This document shows, one piece after another, positions 1-6,544 of a stretch of 28,738 nucleotides of DNA. Made by a program: the position numbers and the translations under genes. The stretch spans positions 1 through 28,738 of the forward strand of contig JAWODU010000070.1 in the NCBI GenBank assembly GCA_046483125.1, read 5' to 3'. The notes beneath the pieces were generated by a model. It saw nothing but the letters and a program-made list of their open reading frames with translations. It made no database searches and was not told where the DNA came from. Each line of letters begins with the position of its first letter. The stretch's first letter is position 1. The stretch is from JAWODU01 sp046483125. GTDB lineage: Bacteria; Verrucomicrobiota; Kiritimatiellia; UBA8416; JAWODU01.

Positions 1-123
1 CGGCCTTGGATTAGGGTGCATCTCGAAGAACATGGAAACCGCAACGACGCTGAACGACGCGAAAAATATCTGAAAAGCGGGTATGGTCGACGCTGGATTG
101 GCCGTAATATTCCGCCGTCCTAG
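1..123 (+). CDS. GIY-YIG endonuclease-like protein, C-terminal fragment (5' end outside window)
   Basis: Frame 1 is open from the first base to a TAG at 121-123 and gives 40 residues. The string EEHGN...DAERREKYLKSGYGRRW matches the C-terminal helix of small GIY-YIG (UPF0213/YhbQ-like) proteins, in which an E-x-R-REK(Y/F)LKSGYGR-W pattern follows the catalytic strand region. The GIY and YIG motifs would lie upstream of the window, so activity cannot be judged. These proteins are usually 80-100 aa, so about half is missing. The reading rests on one short motif, but the motif is characteristic. Confidence 0.65.
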   Translation, partial: RPWIRVHLEEHGNRNDAERREKYLKSGYGRRWIGRNIPPS

Positions 124-170
124 CGAAGGTCTTGCCACGTGATGGTTTACAGTTCGGCACTACCAACCGA

Positions 171-199
171 TTGACCTCTATCGCTCGCCAATGTACGCT
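171..199 (+). promoter_or_regulatory. Possible sigma70-type promoter for the HEAT/nuclease gene
   Basis: TTGACC (171-176) and TACGCT (194-199) are 17 bp apart. The -35 is good and the -10 is weak. It lies between the upstream GIY-YIG stop and a well-formed ribosome binding site (GGAGAGG, 246-252) nine bases before the ATG at 262. Sequence match only. Confidence 0.3.
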
Positions 200-261
200 T
201 GCAATCACCAGGTGTATTGGCAAGCGGCAGCGAGTCAATGCACCCGGAGAGGCGAAATATT

Positions 262-420
262 ATGAAAAGCCCAATGTTACCGAAAAGAACACCACAAGGC
301 TGTTCAACGGGCATTGGAGTTGGGCAGGTCCGGTGACCCGAACGTCCTGTCCGAACTGATTGAACTTGCCCGCCTCCCTCGAACGAGGTCCAGCGTCTCG
401 CGGCATCGGCCATCGGAAAA
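262..420 (+). pseudogene. Frameshifted 5' part of the HEAT-repeat/zinc-ribbon/nuclease gene
   Basis: The ATG at 262 has a strong Shine-Dalgarno (GGAGAGG, 246-252) and opens in frame 1 with MKSPMLPKRTPQ. Near 298-301 the protein-like reading moves to frame 2 (AVQRALELGRSGDPNVLSEL, then IELARLP), and near 377-381 it returns to frame 1 (SNEVQRLAASAIGKLADFG), where it joins the downstream frame with no stop. The pieces together read as a continuous HEAT-type helical repeat. One extra base and one missing base about 80 bp apart explain it. The cause could be real decay or two base-calling/assembly errors. Confidence 0.6.
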
Positions 421-1155
421 TTGGCTGATTTCGGTGCCAATGCTGATCTTGCAGTGAAGACACTGGTTCCACTGGCATTGTGCGGAAGGCATCCCCAAAC
501 CCAGCAGTATGCTATCAGGGCGCTGAAGAAGCATGGAGCAGAGGGCCGCGCACACATCAACGATCTGCGTGGCCTTGCACTCAACCCCGCCAACCGCAAC
601 TACGTGCGCGCGGCCGCGAAGACCACAGCCGATGCGGTTGAGCAAGCGGCAAAGGATGCGGATTCAAGCGTAAAGCACCGATGTCAGCGTTGCAATGTTC
701 CCGTTTCCGATGATGAGTACGGCCGCTCTCAAGCTGCTTTCCAGCGCGTATTCTGCTCCCGCTGTTTCGATGAGACCTTTCTGACACGCCGGAACTTCGA
801 GACACAGGTGGAGATCAACAAGACCGTAGCGGCGCGTGATGGAACATTAGTCCAGTCCGAGGGCGAAAAGCGTATCGCTGAATGGCTCACGGCGCGCGGG
901 CTGATCTATCGCTACGACAACAAGTACCGCATTATCGGTGAATTTCAGATTCGACTGAATTTCTACCTCCCGGAACTGGATGTGTACATCGAGTACTGGG
1001 GACTGGATACGCCCCGGTATAAGATGAGCATGTACAAGAAGCAGACTCTGTATCAGCACGAAGGGAAACGGCTGATCTCAATCTATCCGAAAGACTTGTC
1101 TGATCTGGATGCCTTGATGCAGGAGAAACTGCACCTTTACGGGCTTGAGCCCTAG
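421..1155 (+). CDS. HEAT-repeat / zinc-ribbon / PD-(D/E)XK nuclease-like protein (intact downstream frame, TTG at 421)
   Basis: This is the unbroken part of a gene that should begin at the ATG at 262; the TTG at 421 is only the first possible start in this frame and has no good ribosome binding site. Residues 1-75 are HEAT-like helices. Residues 88-115 hold two CxxC pairs (C88/C91 and C112/C115), a zinc ribbon. Residues 145-240 look like the restriction-endonuclease-like fold found as an accessory domain in helicases and stand-alone proteins: SEGEKRIAEWL, then RLNFYLP, then YIEYWG and GKRLISIYP. In relatives the middle motif normally reads PDFYLP. Here the Asp expected to bind metal is Asn180, so nuclease activity is doubtful. 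Substrate and role are unknown. With two frameshifts upstream the gene may be decaying. It ends convergently with the MFS gene. Confidence 0.6.
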   Translation: MADFGANADLAVKTLVPLALCGRHPQTQQYAIRALKKHGAEGRAHINDLRGLALNPANRNYVRAAAKTTADAVEQAAKDADSSVKHRCQRCNVPVSDDEYGRSQAAFQRVFCSRCFDETFLTRRNFETQVEINKTVAARDGTLVQSEGEKRIAEWLTARGLIYRYDNKYRIIGEFQIRLNFYLPELDVYIEYWGLDTPRYKMSMYKKQTLYQHEGKRLISIYPKDLSDLDALMQEKLHLYGLEP

Positions 1156-1186
1156 CCTGGATTATTCGTGAGACGCGAAGAACGGC

Positions 1187-1216
1187 AGGCGGCGGAACGC
1201 ACCGATTCCACCGCCT
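1187..1216. terminator. Candidate bidirectional terminator hairpin between convergent genes
   Basis: AGGCGG (1187-1192) pairs with CCGCCT (1211-1216) and GGAA (1194-1197) with TTCC (1206-1209), with one mismatched pair between the arms and an 8-nt loop. It lies between the nuclease stop (1155) and the MFS stop (1217-1219), where convergent transcripts meet. No clear U-tract follows on either strand, so it may be weak or act as an mRNA end-stabiliser. Confidence 0.4.
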
Positions 1217-2425
1217 CTATCTCCGGTCGGCCGCCTTGAACATGACCAGGGCAAAGCCGCCGGCCGTTACCACCGCCGCGACAATCCAGTACATCGACCG
1301 CGGCTCGACTCCTGCCTTGTACAGGGCAACACCGATAACGGGGCCCAGCAGGCCCCGGATCCCCATGAAAAGGTAGTGAACACCCACGTAGAGGGGAGAC
1401 GTGTCTTCACGTGCCATGTTCAGGACCGAAAGAACGGCCCCCATTTCAAGCCCGGCTATCATGAACCGGAATACGGCCTCGCCCGCGGCCAGGAAAGCAA
1501 CCGCCGGCACCGCGTCGATTGACGCGCACGCCCAGAAGGCGGGCCGAAGCGCCTTGAGAAACATGCACACAATAAGCACGTTGAGCGGGCTGAATCTTCT
1601 GGCGCACCTGGCCCAGAAAAAGAAACCTCCCACGGAAAGAACCGGCCCCACCACGCCGAGCGTTATTCCAACGTCCCTGTACCTGAGATCGAGCACGTCA
1701 GCAAAGTATATCGGGTGGATCGGCATCACGATTTTCTCGCCGAGGGTTCCCACGAAAAAAGCCAGCATGAAAAGAAGAAATCTTCTGTCCGAACCGAGCA
1801 GACGCACTTCTTCGAACAGGCCGCAGGTCCTTTCGTGCGCAAGACGTTCGGTACGCCTGGAAGGCATACGAAAGAACAGCAAACCGCACGCCGCCGAAAC
1901 CAGGCCGATTGCCGGAAAAAGCACCCGGTAGGAATCCGGGCGCCAGTCGAGTATCATTCCCACAAAAAACGCCGAAGGAACCGCGGCGATGGTTGCCGCC
2001 GTCCTTACCCACTTGAAAACATTCGGGCGGGCCATCCCGTGCACGTGGGCCCTCAAAACCGTCTGGAACAGGACCTTTCCCCACCCCACGCTCGTCTGCA
2101 GAAGAACTAAGACACAAACAAAACTGAAGGGGGCCGCCGTAAAGCCGGTGAGAATCACCAGGCTTCTGCCGAGAGCGCTGATGAGACCGAGCAGGCGCGG
2201 CCAGCGGAATTTAAAAAGCAATCTCGTTACCAACCCGGAAGCCGCGAAACCCAGGAAGGGCGAAATCGAAAGGAAACCAAGCAGAATGGGACCCGCACCC
2301 AGTCTCCGGGCCAGGACTCCCGCAAACGGCTGAACCGCGCCCAGCAGGAGACCGCCGCCCACCGCGTCGACAATCGCCGCACGCGCGAAGGGGCGGCTCA
2401 ATCGGGGAACTCTGCCGAACAGCAT
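1217..2425 (-). CDS. MFS family transporter
   Basis: A 402-aa protein with about a dozen hydrophobic segments along its length, the size of a major facilitator superfamily carrier. Two halves are separated by a charged loop near residues 195-215 (RMPSRRTERLAHE). Gly/Pro-rich helices such as AVGGGLLLGAVQPFAGVLARR and a second-half GVVGPVLSVGGFFFWARCARR fit MFS helices. The start at 2425 was chosen because a GAGGGAGA ribosome binding site precedes it; a longer frame from 2533 would overlap mntP by about 100 bp and add a low-complexity Ser/Gly/Arg stretch. It is the last gene of a ferritin-mntP-MFS unit, 11 bases after mntP. The substrate cannot be told from sequence. The neighbours suggest, but do not show, a link to metals or metal complexes. 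Confidence 0.75.
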   Translation of the reverse strand: MLFGRVPRLSRPFARAAIVDAVGGGLLLGAVQPFAGVLARRLGAGPILLGFLSISPFLGFAASGLVTRLLFKFRWPRLLGLISALGRSLVILTGFTAAPFSFVCVLVLLQTSVGWGKVLFQTVLRAHVHGMARPNVFKWVRTAATIAAVPSAFFVGMILDWRPDSYRVLFPAIGLVSAACGLLFFRMPSRRTERLAHERTCGLFEEVRLLGSDRRFLLFMLAFFVGTLGEKIVMPIHPIYFADVLDLRYRDVGITLGVVGPVLSVGGFFFWARCARRFSPLNVLIVCMFLKALRPAFWACASIDAVPAVAFLAAGEAVFRFMIAGLEMGAVLSVLNMAREDTSPLYVGVHYLFMGIRGLLGPVIGVALYKAGVEPRSMYWIVAAVVTAGGFALVMFKAADRR

Positions 2426-2436
2426 AAGGTTCTCCC

Positions 2437-2997
2437 TCAGGCAAGAAGATGCTCCAGGAGAAGCTTTACCCCGAGCCCTGCCAGCAGAAGCCCCCCCGCC
2501 GCTTCCACTTTCGACTCCAGCACGTGTCCGCACGCGGCTCCGATATACACCCCCGCGTAAGACGTAATGAAAGTAACGCCGGCAATTACAAACACCGGCA
2601 AAAGGATGCCGAGACCCACAAAGGACAGCGTGAGTCCAACCGCAAGAGCGTCAATGCTCGTGGCAATTGAAAGGGCAAACAGTACGTATATGTTGAGGGG
2701 GTTGTAAGTTTCCCTGTTCTCCCCGGAACGAAATCCGTCCCGGATCATGTGCGCGCCCACCGCCATCAGTAGGAAAAAACCGACCCAGTGGTCCCACCCC
2801 GCTATGGCGCCCTTTACTCCATGGCCCGCCCACCAGCCCAAAAGCGGCATCAGTCCCTGGAAGAAACCGAAAAAAGACGCTATCACCAGCGCATGCCTGA
2901 GCCGCATTCGGGTTATCGCTATGCCGCTGGAAACGGATACCGCGAACGCATCCATGGCAACCGCCACGGCCACAAGAACTACAGTCGACACAGACAT
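2437..2997 (-). CDS. mntP: MntP-type putative manganese efflux pump
   Basis: A 186-aa membrane protein with six predicted helices made of two related halves. Each half carries the family's acidic motif: MDAFAVSVSSG near residue 15 and SIDALAVGLTL near residue 113. These aspartates are needed for Mn2+ export in characterised MntP proteins, and the length matches the family. It starts 12 bases after the ferritin-like gene and ends 11 bases before the MFS gene, so the three are probably one transcript. The ribosome binding site is weak, as expected with translational coupling. In many bacteria mntP is controlled by a manganese riboswitch or MntR. No such element is visible directly upstream because the gene is internal to the unit. 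Confidence 0.9.
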   Translation of the reverse strand: MSVSTVVLVAVAVAMDAFAVSVSSGIAITRMRLRHALVIASFFGFFQGLMPLLGWWAGHGVKGAIAGWDHWVGFFLLMAVGAHMIRDGFRSGENRETYNPLNIYVLFALSIATSIDALAVGLTLSFVGLGILLPVFVIAGVTFITSYAGVYIGAACGHVLESKVEAAGGLLLAGLGVKLLLEHLLA

Positions 2998-3009
2998 TCC
3001 GGCGCCGGG

Positions 3010-3510
3010 TTATTCGCCGCGTTCCAACCTGAGCGCGCCGGTGAGCTGAATGATGTGCTGTTTTTCCTCTTCGATAATAGTGTCAATTCTGTCCCTGCCC
3101 AGTTTCTCCGGAACCATGTCCCTGATTCCCAGGTAGAATATCACCGCGTCCTTCTCCAGCCGGATTCCCATCTTCAGCATATCCTCAACTGACTCTTCCC
3201 CGGTAAGATTCCGGGTGATTTCAGGAGCTCCCTCAATTCCACTGCTGTCGGCCATGGTGTTCAGGTACATGGCAGCCTCCATGTAGGGATCGAAAGCGGT
3301 TGAACCCTTCATGTCTTCCCCCAGGTCCGACAGCATGGCCTTGAATTTCGTCTTGTGTTCGTCTTCCATGCCGGCGAGACCCAGCAGGAATGAACCGTCT
3401 TTTCCCTTGCTTTTGTACAGTTCCGCGGCCTTGTTGTAAAAGTCCGCCGCGTTTTCTTCGGCGCGTACGGCCATTTGAAGCACTTCCCCGGCGTTGAATG
3501 TAATTCCCAT
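3010..3510 (-). CDS. Ferritin-like / rubrerythrin-family di-iron protein
   Basis: A 166-aa four-helix-bundle protein. Ligand-type motifs are EENAADFY (Glu18/Glu19), ExxH at 49-52 (EDEH), EKDAVIFY near 119-126 and ExxH at 149-152 (EKQH), the paired E/ExxH set of rubrerythrin-like ferritins. No C-terminal rubredoxin CxxC domain is present, so it is the short form. Such proteins sit in anaerobes' peroxide and iron defence and act in the cytoplasm; the exact reaction here is unknown. A strong GAGAGGAG ribosome binding site precedes the start. It is first in a unit with mntP and an MFS carrier, which fits a role in redox-metal balance (inference). Confidence 0.85.
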   Translation of the reverse strand: MGITFNAGEVLQMAVRAEENAADFYNKAAELYKSKGKDGSFLLGLAGMEDEHKTKFKAMLSDLGEDMKGSTAFDPYMEAAMYLNTMADSSGIEGAPEITRNLTGEESVEDMLKMGIRLEKDAVIFYLGIRDMVPEKLGRDRIDTIIEEEKQHIIQLTGALRLERGE

Positions 3511-3561
3511 GATTAATACGCTCCTCTCACTGCATAGTTACACACCACTGGTGAAACTCGA

Positions 3562-3590
3562 AGCCTACCCGCCCCCACGATATCAGTCAA
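3562..3590 (-). promoter_or_regulatory. Possible promoter for the ferritin-mntP-MFS unit
   Basis: Read on the minus strand, TTGACT (3590-3585) is followed after 17 bp by TAGGCT (3567-3562), about 50 bases before the ferritin start. A short inverted repeat, CACCA-c-TGGTG, lies just downstream and could be an operator half-site pair. The -10 is poor and the call rests only on sequence. Confidence 0.3.
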
Positions 3591-3616
3591 CGCCCCTTTT
3601 CCTGCCTTCCTCCCCA

Positions 3617-4687
3617 TTAGCGTTGCCCGCCGCGGCGGGCGCGTGATTCGCGGTTTCCCTCCCCATTCGCGCAGATTCGCGTGATTCGCGGTTTCTCTCC
3701 CCGTTTTCCGCTTTCAGCTTTCTGCTTTCCGCTTTCTGCTTTCAGCTCTCCCCCAAACGGATTCCTTCCATTGCCGCCCGTTCCCGATGATTTGAAATCG
3801 GGCAGAAAATGGCCGGCCGAATCCATAGCCTGTACCCAGCCGTTCTCAAATCCGAGCGCCCGCAGTTCCGACACCACCTCGTTGTACTCTTCCGGCCTCA
3901 GGCGCCTGCCCAGCAGAGGATGATCCGACACCCGGGGAACCGGCGTATACTGGGACATCAGTGAAACGTGAACGTCCGGTGAGACTCTTTCGGCCAGCAT
4001 TCGCAGACACCGCTTGCTGTTTTCAACGGCCCCCGGCAGAACCAGGTGCCTTACCACCACCCCGGAGTTCACCACACCGTCTTCATTAAACTGCAATTCG
4101 GCGCCCTTCTGCCGCACCATTTCCGCGATAGCCTGAATTGCCGTTTCGGGATAATCACCCGCGCCCGAATACTCGGCGGCCAGTTCGCCCCCGGCATACT
4201 TGAAGTCGGGAAGGTACACGTCTATTTCGTCTTCCAGCCCCCGCAGGACGTCAACCCTGTCGTATGAATTTGTGTTGTAAAGAAAGGCCGGCCGGATGCC
4301 TTCGTCATGCAGACGGGAAATAATACTCTTGATCTGCGGCACGCAATGAGACGCCGAAACGAAACCCACCAGGGGTTCGCTCGTTTTCAGGATTGATGAT
4401 ATTCTCCCGACCGTCTCTTCCAGGGTCGTTTCGAAAAGGGTAAGCGGTGCCGAATTGGAACTGATCTGGTAGTTCTGGCAATAGACACACTGAAGATTGC
4501 AGTGCGCGAAGAACACATTGCATATGCCCCTTGTACCGGATATAGCCGGTTCTTCCCCCCTGTGTGCGCAGATCGAGGCAATGTACCAGCCGGTGCCTGC
4601 CCGGCAATAGCCGGTTTCGCCGCGTACGCGGCGCACTCCACAACGGCGGGGGCACAGATCGCAGACACCGTTGCCGGCCGGATTCAT
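3617..4687 (-). CDS. Radical SAM protein, PflA-like activating-enzyme family, with repeat-derived C-terminal tail
   Basis: A 356-aa protein. The N-terminus has a Cys cluster (C9, C12, C16, C28 in CDLCPRRCG and TGYCRAG), then the radical SAM CxxxCxxC at 63-70 (CNLQCVYC), typical of the COG1313-like PflA/PflX group that uses S-adenosylmethionine and a 4Fe-4S cluster. The target protein is unknown. The ATG at 4687 is preferred because a GAAGGAACGGGA ribosome binding site precedes it; a GTG at 4708 would overlap the hydrolase gene. Family homology appears to end near FLPDFKSSGT (about residue 303). The last ~45 residues are encoded by the heptamer array, the 25-bp repeats and the palindrome, so the original stop was probably lost to a repeat insertion. 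It follows the hydrolase gene with its ATG touching that stop codon. Confidence 0.8.
   Translation of the reverse strand: MNPAGNGVCDLCPRRCGVRRVRGETGYCRAGTGWYIASICAHRGEEPAISGTRGICNVFFAHCNLQCVYCQNYQISSNSAPLTLFETTLEETVGRISSILKTSEPLVGFVSASHCVPQIKSIISRLHDEGIRPAFLYNTNSYDRVDVLRGLEDEIDVYLPDFKYAGGELAAEYSGAGDYPETAIQAIAEMVRQKGAELQFNEDGVVNSGVVVRHLVLPGAVENSKRCLRMLAERVSPDVHVSLMSQYTPVPRVSDHPLLGRRLRPEEYNEVVSELRALGFENGWVQAMDSAGHFLPDFKSSGTGGNGRNPFGGELKAESGKQKAESGKRGEKPRITRICANGEGNRESRARRGGQR
3625..3640. repeat. Perfect 16-bp GC palindrome
   Basis: GCCCGCCGCGGCGGGC is its own reverse complement. It sits inside the last codons of the radical SAM gene and touches the first copy of the 25-bp direct repeat, so it looks like part of the same dispersed repeat rather than a coding feature. 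Confidence 0.7.
3640..3702. repeat. Two direct copies of a 25-bp repeat (CGCGTGATTCGCGG core)
   Basis: Copies at 3640-3664 and 3678-3702 differ at one base and are offset by 38 bp. Between and within them the unit ATTCGCG occurs several times. The design (short CGCGAATCACGCGAAT-like words next to a GC palindrome) resembles dispersed intergenic repeats I know from planctomycete-like and other environmental genomes. Here they are translated as the end of the radical SAM protein. Confidence 0.8.
3708..3749. repeat. Six tandem 7-bp units (C[CAT]GCTTT)
   Basis: Consecutive heptamers CCGCTTT, CAGCTTT, CTGCTTT, CCGCTTT, CTGCTTT, CAGCTCT cover 42 bp. On the coding strand they read GAAAGC-type units and, because three units make 21 bp, encode the repeated peptide KAESGKQ/KAESGKR. 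A tract like this is prone to slippage, so copy number may vary between strains. Confidence 0.85.
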
Positions 4688-5535
4688 AGATCCCGTTCCT
4701 TCAGCCACCGGTATATCATACCGGCCGTCCGCCCTTCCCTGCCGTGGAAGCCGTGATCAGCGCCCTTTATAATTTTACAGTCAAACACTCCGGTGCGCGA
4801 CCGGTCGCGGAGAATGCGGCATGTCTGCTCCGCCGGAATGCATGCGTACTCCTCCTCCCCGGCAACCAGGGCGAGAACCGGGCAACTTACCCGGCCGAAA
4901 TGACGCATGGGGCCTTTGTAATTAAATATCCTCGCTTCAATCTGCGAAGCGTCGGCAAAGCTCAGAAAACGGCGAGCCGTGAACCTGGGCGCTTGCGCCG
5001 GCAGTAACGTGCTCTCGTCGCCCCTGTCCGCAAGGCGCCGGGCAAACCGGACCGTACTGGAAAATCTGCGCCCCAGCTCTTTTTTCACGGCCGCGTAATC
5101 GTCCACGGGAGCGGCCAGGACAAGAGCCCTGACGCAGGAACTCCTTCGAACGGCCTGGTAGTAGGTGACCTTCTGGCAACCCGTACTGTGCCCCATCAGG
5201 ACAACGCCTTTGTATTTGCGCCGTCTCGCGAACGCAACAACCCCGTCGAGGTCGGCAAGGCACCATCTGAACTTTTCCCGCGCTGTCCGTGTCCCGAACC
5301 CGCTGTTGTTTACCGACAGGCAGTCGAACCCGGCGGAAGGCGCGCGTCTCAAAAGCTCCTTCTTGAGCCGCCCGCTGTGGAAATTACTGCCCATCCCGGG
5401 AACAAACACGGTCAGAATGCGGCGACGGCCGGGGCCCCGCGTGAGAAAGCCGTCCAGCGTTCCCCTGGCTCCGTCGATACCCACAAGACTGCCGCTTATC
5501 TCACGCGGGCCTTGAACACGTGATCTTTTTTTCAT
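4684..5535 (-). CDS. Alpha/beta hydrolase (DUF1749-like)
   Basis: A 283-aa protein with the alpha/beta-hydrolase layout: an early strand with VPGMGSNFHSG (about 45-55), the nucleophile elbow GHSTGC with Ser117, and a late His in KGADHGFHG (His261 or His264). The acidic residue is probably in the VAGEEEYACIP stretch. GHSTGCQ and the general order resemble the DUF1749/UPF0613 group, whose substrates are not known. No signal peptide, so cytoplasmic. Arg content is high. It is divergent from panE (88 bp between starts) and immediately upstream of the radical SAM gene, probably co-transcribed with it. Confidence 0.75.
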   Translation of the reverse strand: MKKRSRVQGPREISGSLVGIDGARGTLDGFLTRGPGRRRILTVFVPGMGSNFHSGRLKKELLRRAPSAGFDCLSVNNSGFGTRTAREKFRWCLADLDGVVAFARRRKYKGVVLMGHSTGCQKVTYYQAVRRSSCVRALVLAAPVDDYAAVKKELGRRFSSTVRFARRLADRGDESTLLPAQAPRFTARRFLSFADASQIEARIFNYKGPMRHFGRVSCPVLALVAGEEEYACIPAEQTCRILRDRSRTGVFDCKIIKGADHGFHGREGRTAGMIYRWLKERDL

Positions 5536-5562
5536 TATTGTACCCTGATTGCGGTTGCGCGA

Positions 5563-5590
5563 TTGACCGGCTGATTACGGTTCTTATACC
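5563..5590 (+). promoter_or_regulatory. Candidate promoter of the panE-to-nfnB one-carbon unit
   Basis: TTGACC (5563-5568), 16-bp spacer, TATACC (5585-5590). It would start transcription about 27 bases before the panE ATG at 5624, just ahead of an AAGGAACGGAG ribosome binding site. The gaps between all nine following genes are short or negative, so this may be the main promoter for about 9.8 kb. No folate riboswitch fits in the 88-bp divergent spacer. Confidence 0.45.
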
Positions 5591-5623
5591 GGATGCCGCG
5601 GCATACCGCAAGGAACGGAGATC

Positions 5624-6544
5624 ATGAAAATCGTTATCGTGGGTCCAGGCGCTATAGGTTCGCTTTTCGCGGCGTTGCTGTCGGAGGCGGGCAACGAGGT
5701 CGTACTGCTGGACAAGGACGCGGAACGCGCCCGCGTGATTACATCGGCCGGCCTGAAAATAGAAGACACGCGGGAAACCCGGGTCGTAAAGGTGCCGGCG
5801 TCGGCACAGGCGCGGGAACTCGCCCGCCCCGACGCTGTCTTCCTGTGCGTTAAGGCGTACGATACGGACTCGGCTCTCCTCGTCGCAGAACCGGTACTGA
5901 GTGAAGGGGTCGCGATCGTTTCCCTGCAGAACGGAGCGGGTAACGTGGAAAGGATCGCATCGACGTGTCCCGGAGTACCCGTTCTCTGCTGTTGTACGGC
6001 CCAGGGGGCCACTTCAATGGGTACGGGCCATGTTCGTCACGCCGGTTCGGGACTTACCCGCATTGCGCCGCGGATTCCCGAGTCGTCCCGGCAGACGGCA
6101 TCTGAGATCGCCGCCGTTCTGGCCGGTGCAGGCATCCCCACGGAGACTTCGGAGGACTGCCTGTCTCTGGTCTGGAGTAAACTGGTTATCAACGCGGCGA
6201 TAAACCCCTTGACCGCCATCTCAAATGTTCGTAATGGATACCTGGTTTATGATGAGAAATTGAAGAAACAGCTTCATCGCGCGGCGCAGGAGGCGGCGGC
6301 GGTAGCGCGGGCGAAAGGCGCAACGCTTGCCTACGAAGACGCCGGGATGGAAGCCGAACGGATCTGCCGCGAAACGGCGGAGAACTTCTCGTCCATGGTG
6401 CAGGATTTGCGCAAGAAAAAGAAAACCGAAATTGATTTCATCAACGGTATAGTTGTGAAGGAAGGGCAATCACTCGGCATTCCGGTTGAATTGAACGAAA
6501 GACTCGCAGTGCAAGTGAGCGAATTGGAAAGAAAACAATCATGA
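5624..6544 (+). CDS. panE: 2-dehydropantoate 2-reductase (ketopantoate reductase) family
   Basis: A 306-aa NADPH-dependent reductase of the ApbA/PanE family, which reduces ketopantoate to pantoate for coenzyme A synthesis. The Rossmann motif GPGAIGS is at residues 7-13, LQNGAGN near 101-107, and the catalytic Lys is probably Lys186 in WSKLVINAAINPLTAI, with conserved Asn190/Asn194. A later EIDFINGIVVKEG segment matches the C-terminal helical domain. It heads the folate operon and overlaps fhs by ATGA. The link may be that ketopantoate is made by PanB from methylene-tetrahydrofolate, but PanE-like proteins also include reductases of other 2-oxo acids, so the substrate is not certain. Confidence 0.85.
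   Translation: MKIVIVGPGAIGSLFAALLSEAGNEVVLLDKDAERARVITSAGLKIEDTRETRVVKVPASAQARELARPDAVFLCVKAYDTDSALLVAEPVLSEGVAIVSLQNGAGNVERIASTCPGVPVLCCCTAQGATSMGTGHVRHAGSGLTRIAPRIPESSRQTASEIAAVLAGAGIPTETSEDCLSLVWSKLVINAAINPLTAISNVRNGYLVYDEKLKKQLHRAAQEAAAVARAKGATLAYEDAGMEAERICRETAENFSSMVQDLRKKKKTEIDFINGIVVKEGQSLGIPVELNERLAVQVSELERKQS

Noticed and set aside
132..359. 75-codon plus-strand frame before the nuclease gene
   Set aside because: No family features; it is out of frame with the HEAT-like reading that covers the same bases.
262..420. Programmed ribosomal frameshifting to make the HEAT/nuclease protein
   Set aside because: Two opposite shifts 80 bases apart at sites without a slippery heptamer or downstream structure are better explained by indels or base-calling errors.
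3700..3755. CRISPR-like array
   Set aside because: The 7-bp units are contiguous with no spacers, and no cas genes are nearby.
5536..5623. Folate (THF) riboswitch before the C1 operon
   Set aside because: The divergent spacer is only 88 bases and already holds a promoter, leaving a leader of about 27 nt, too short for the known element.
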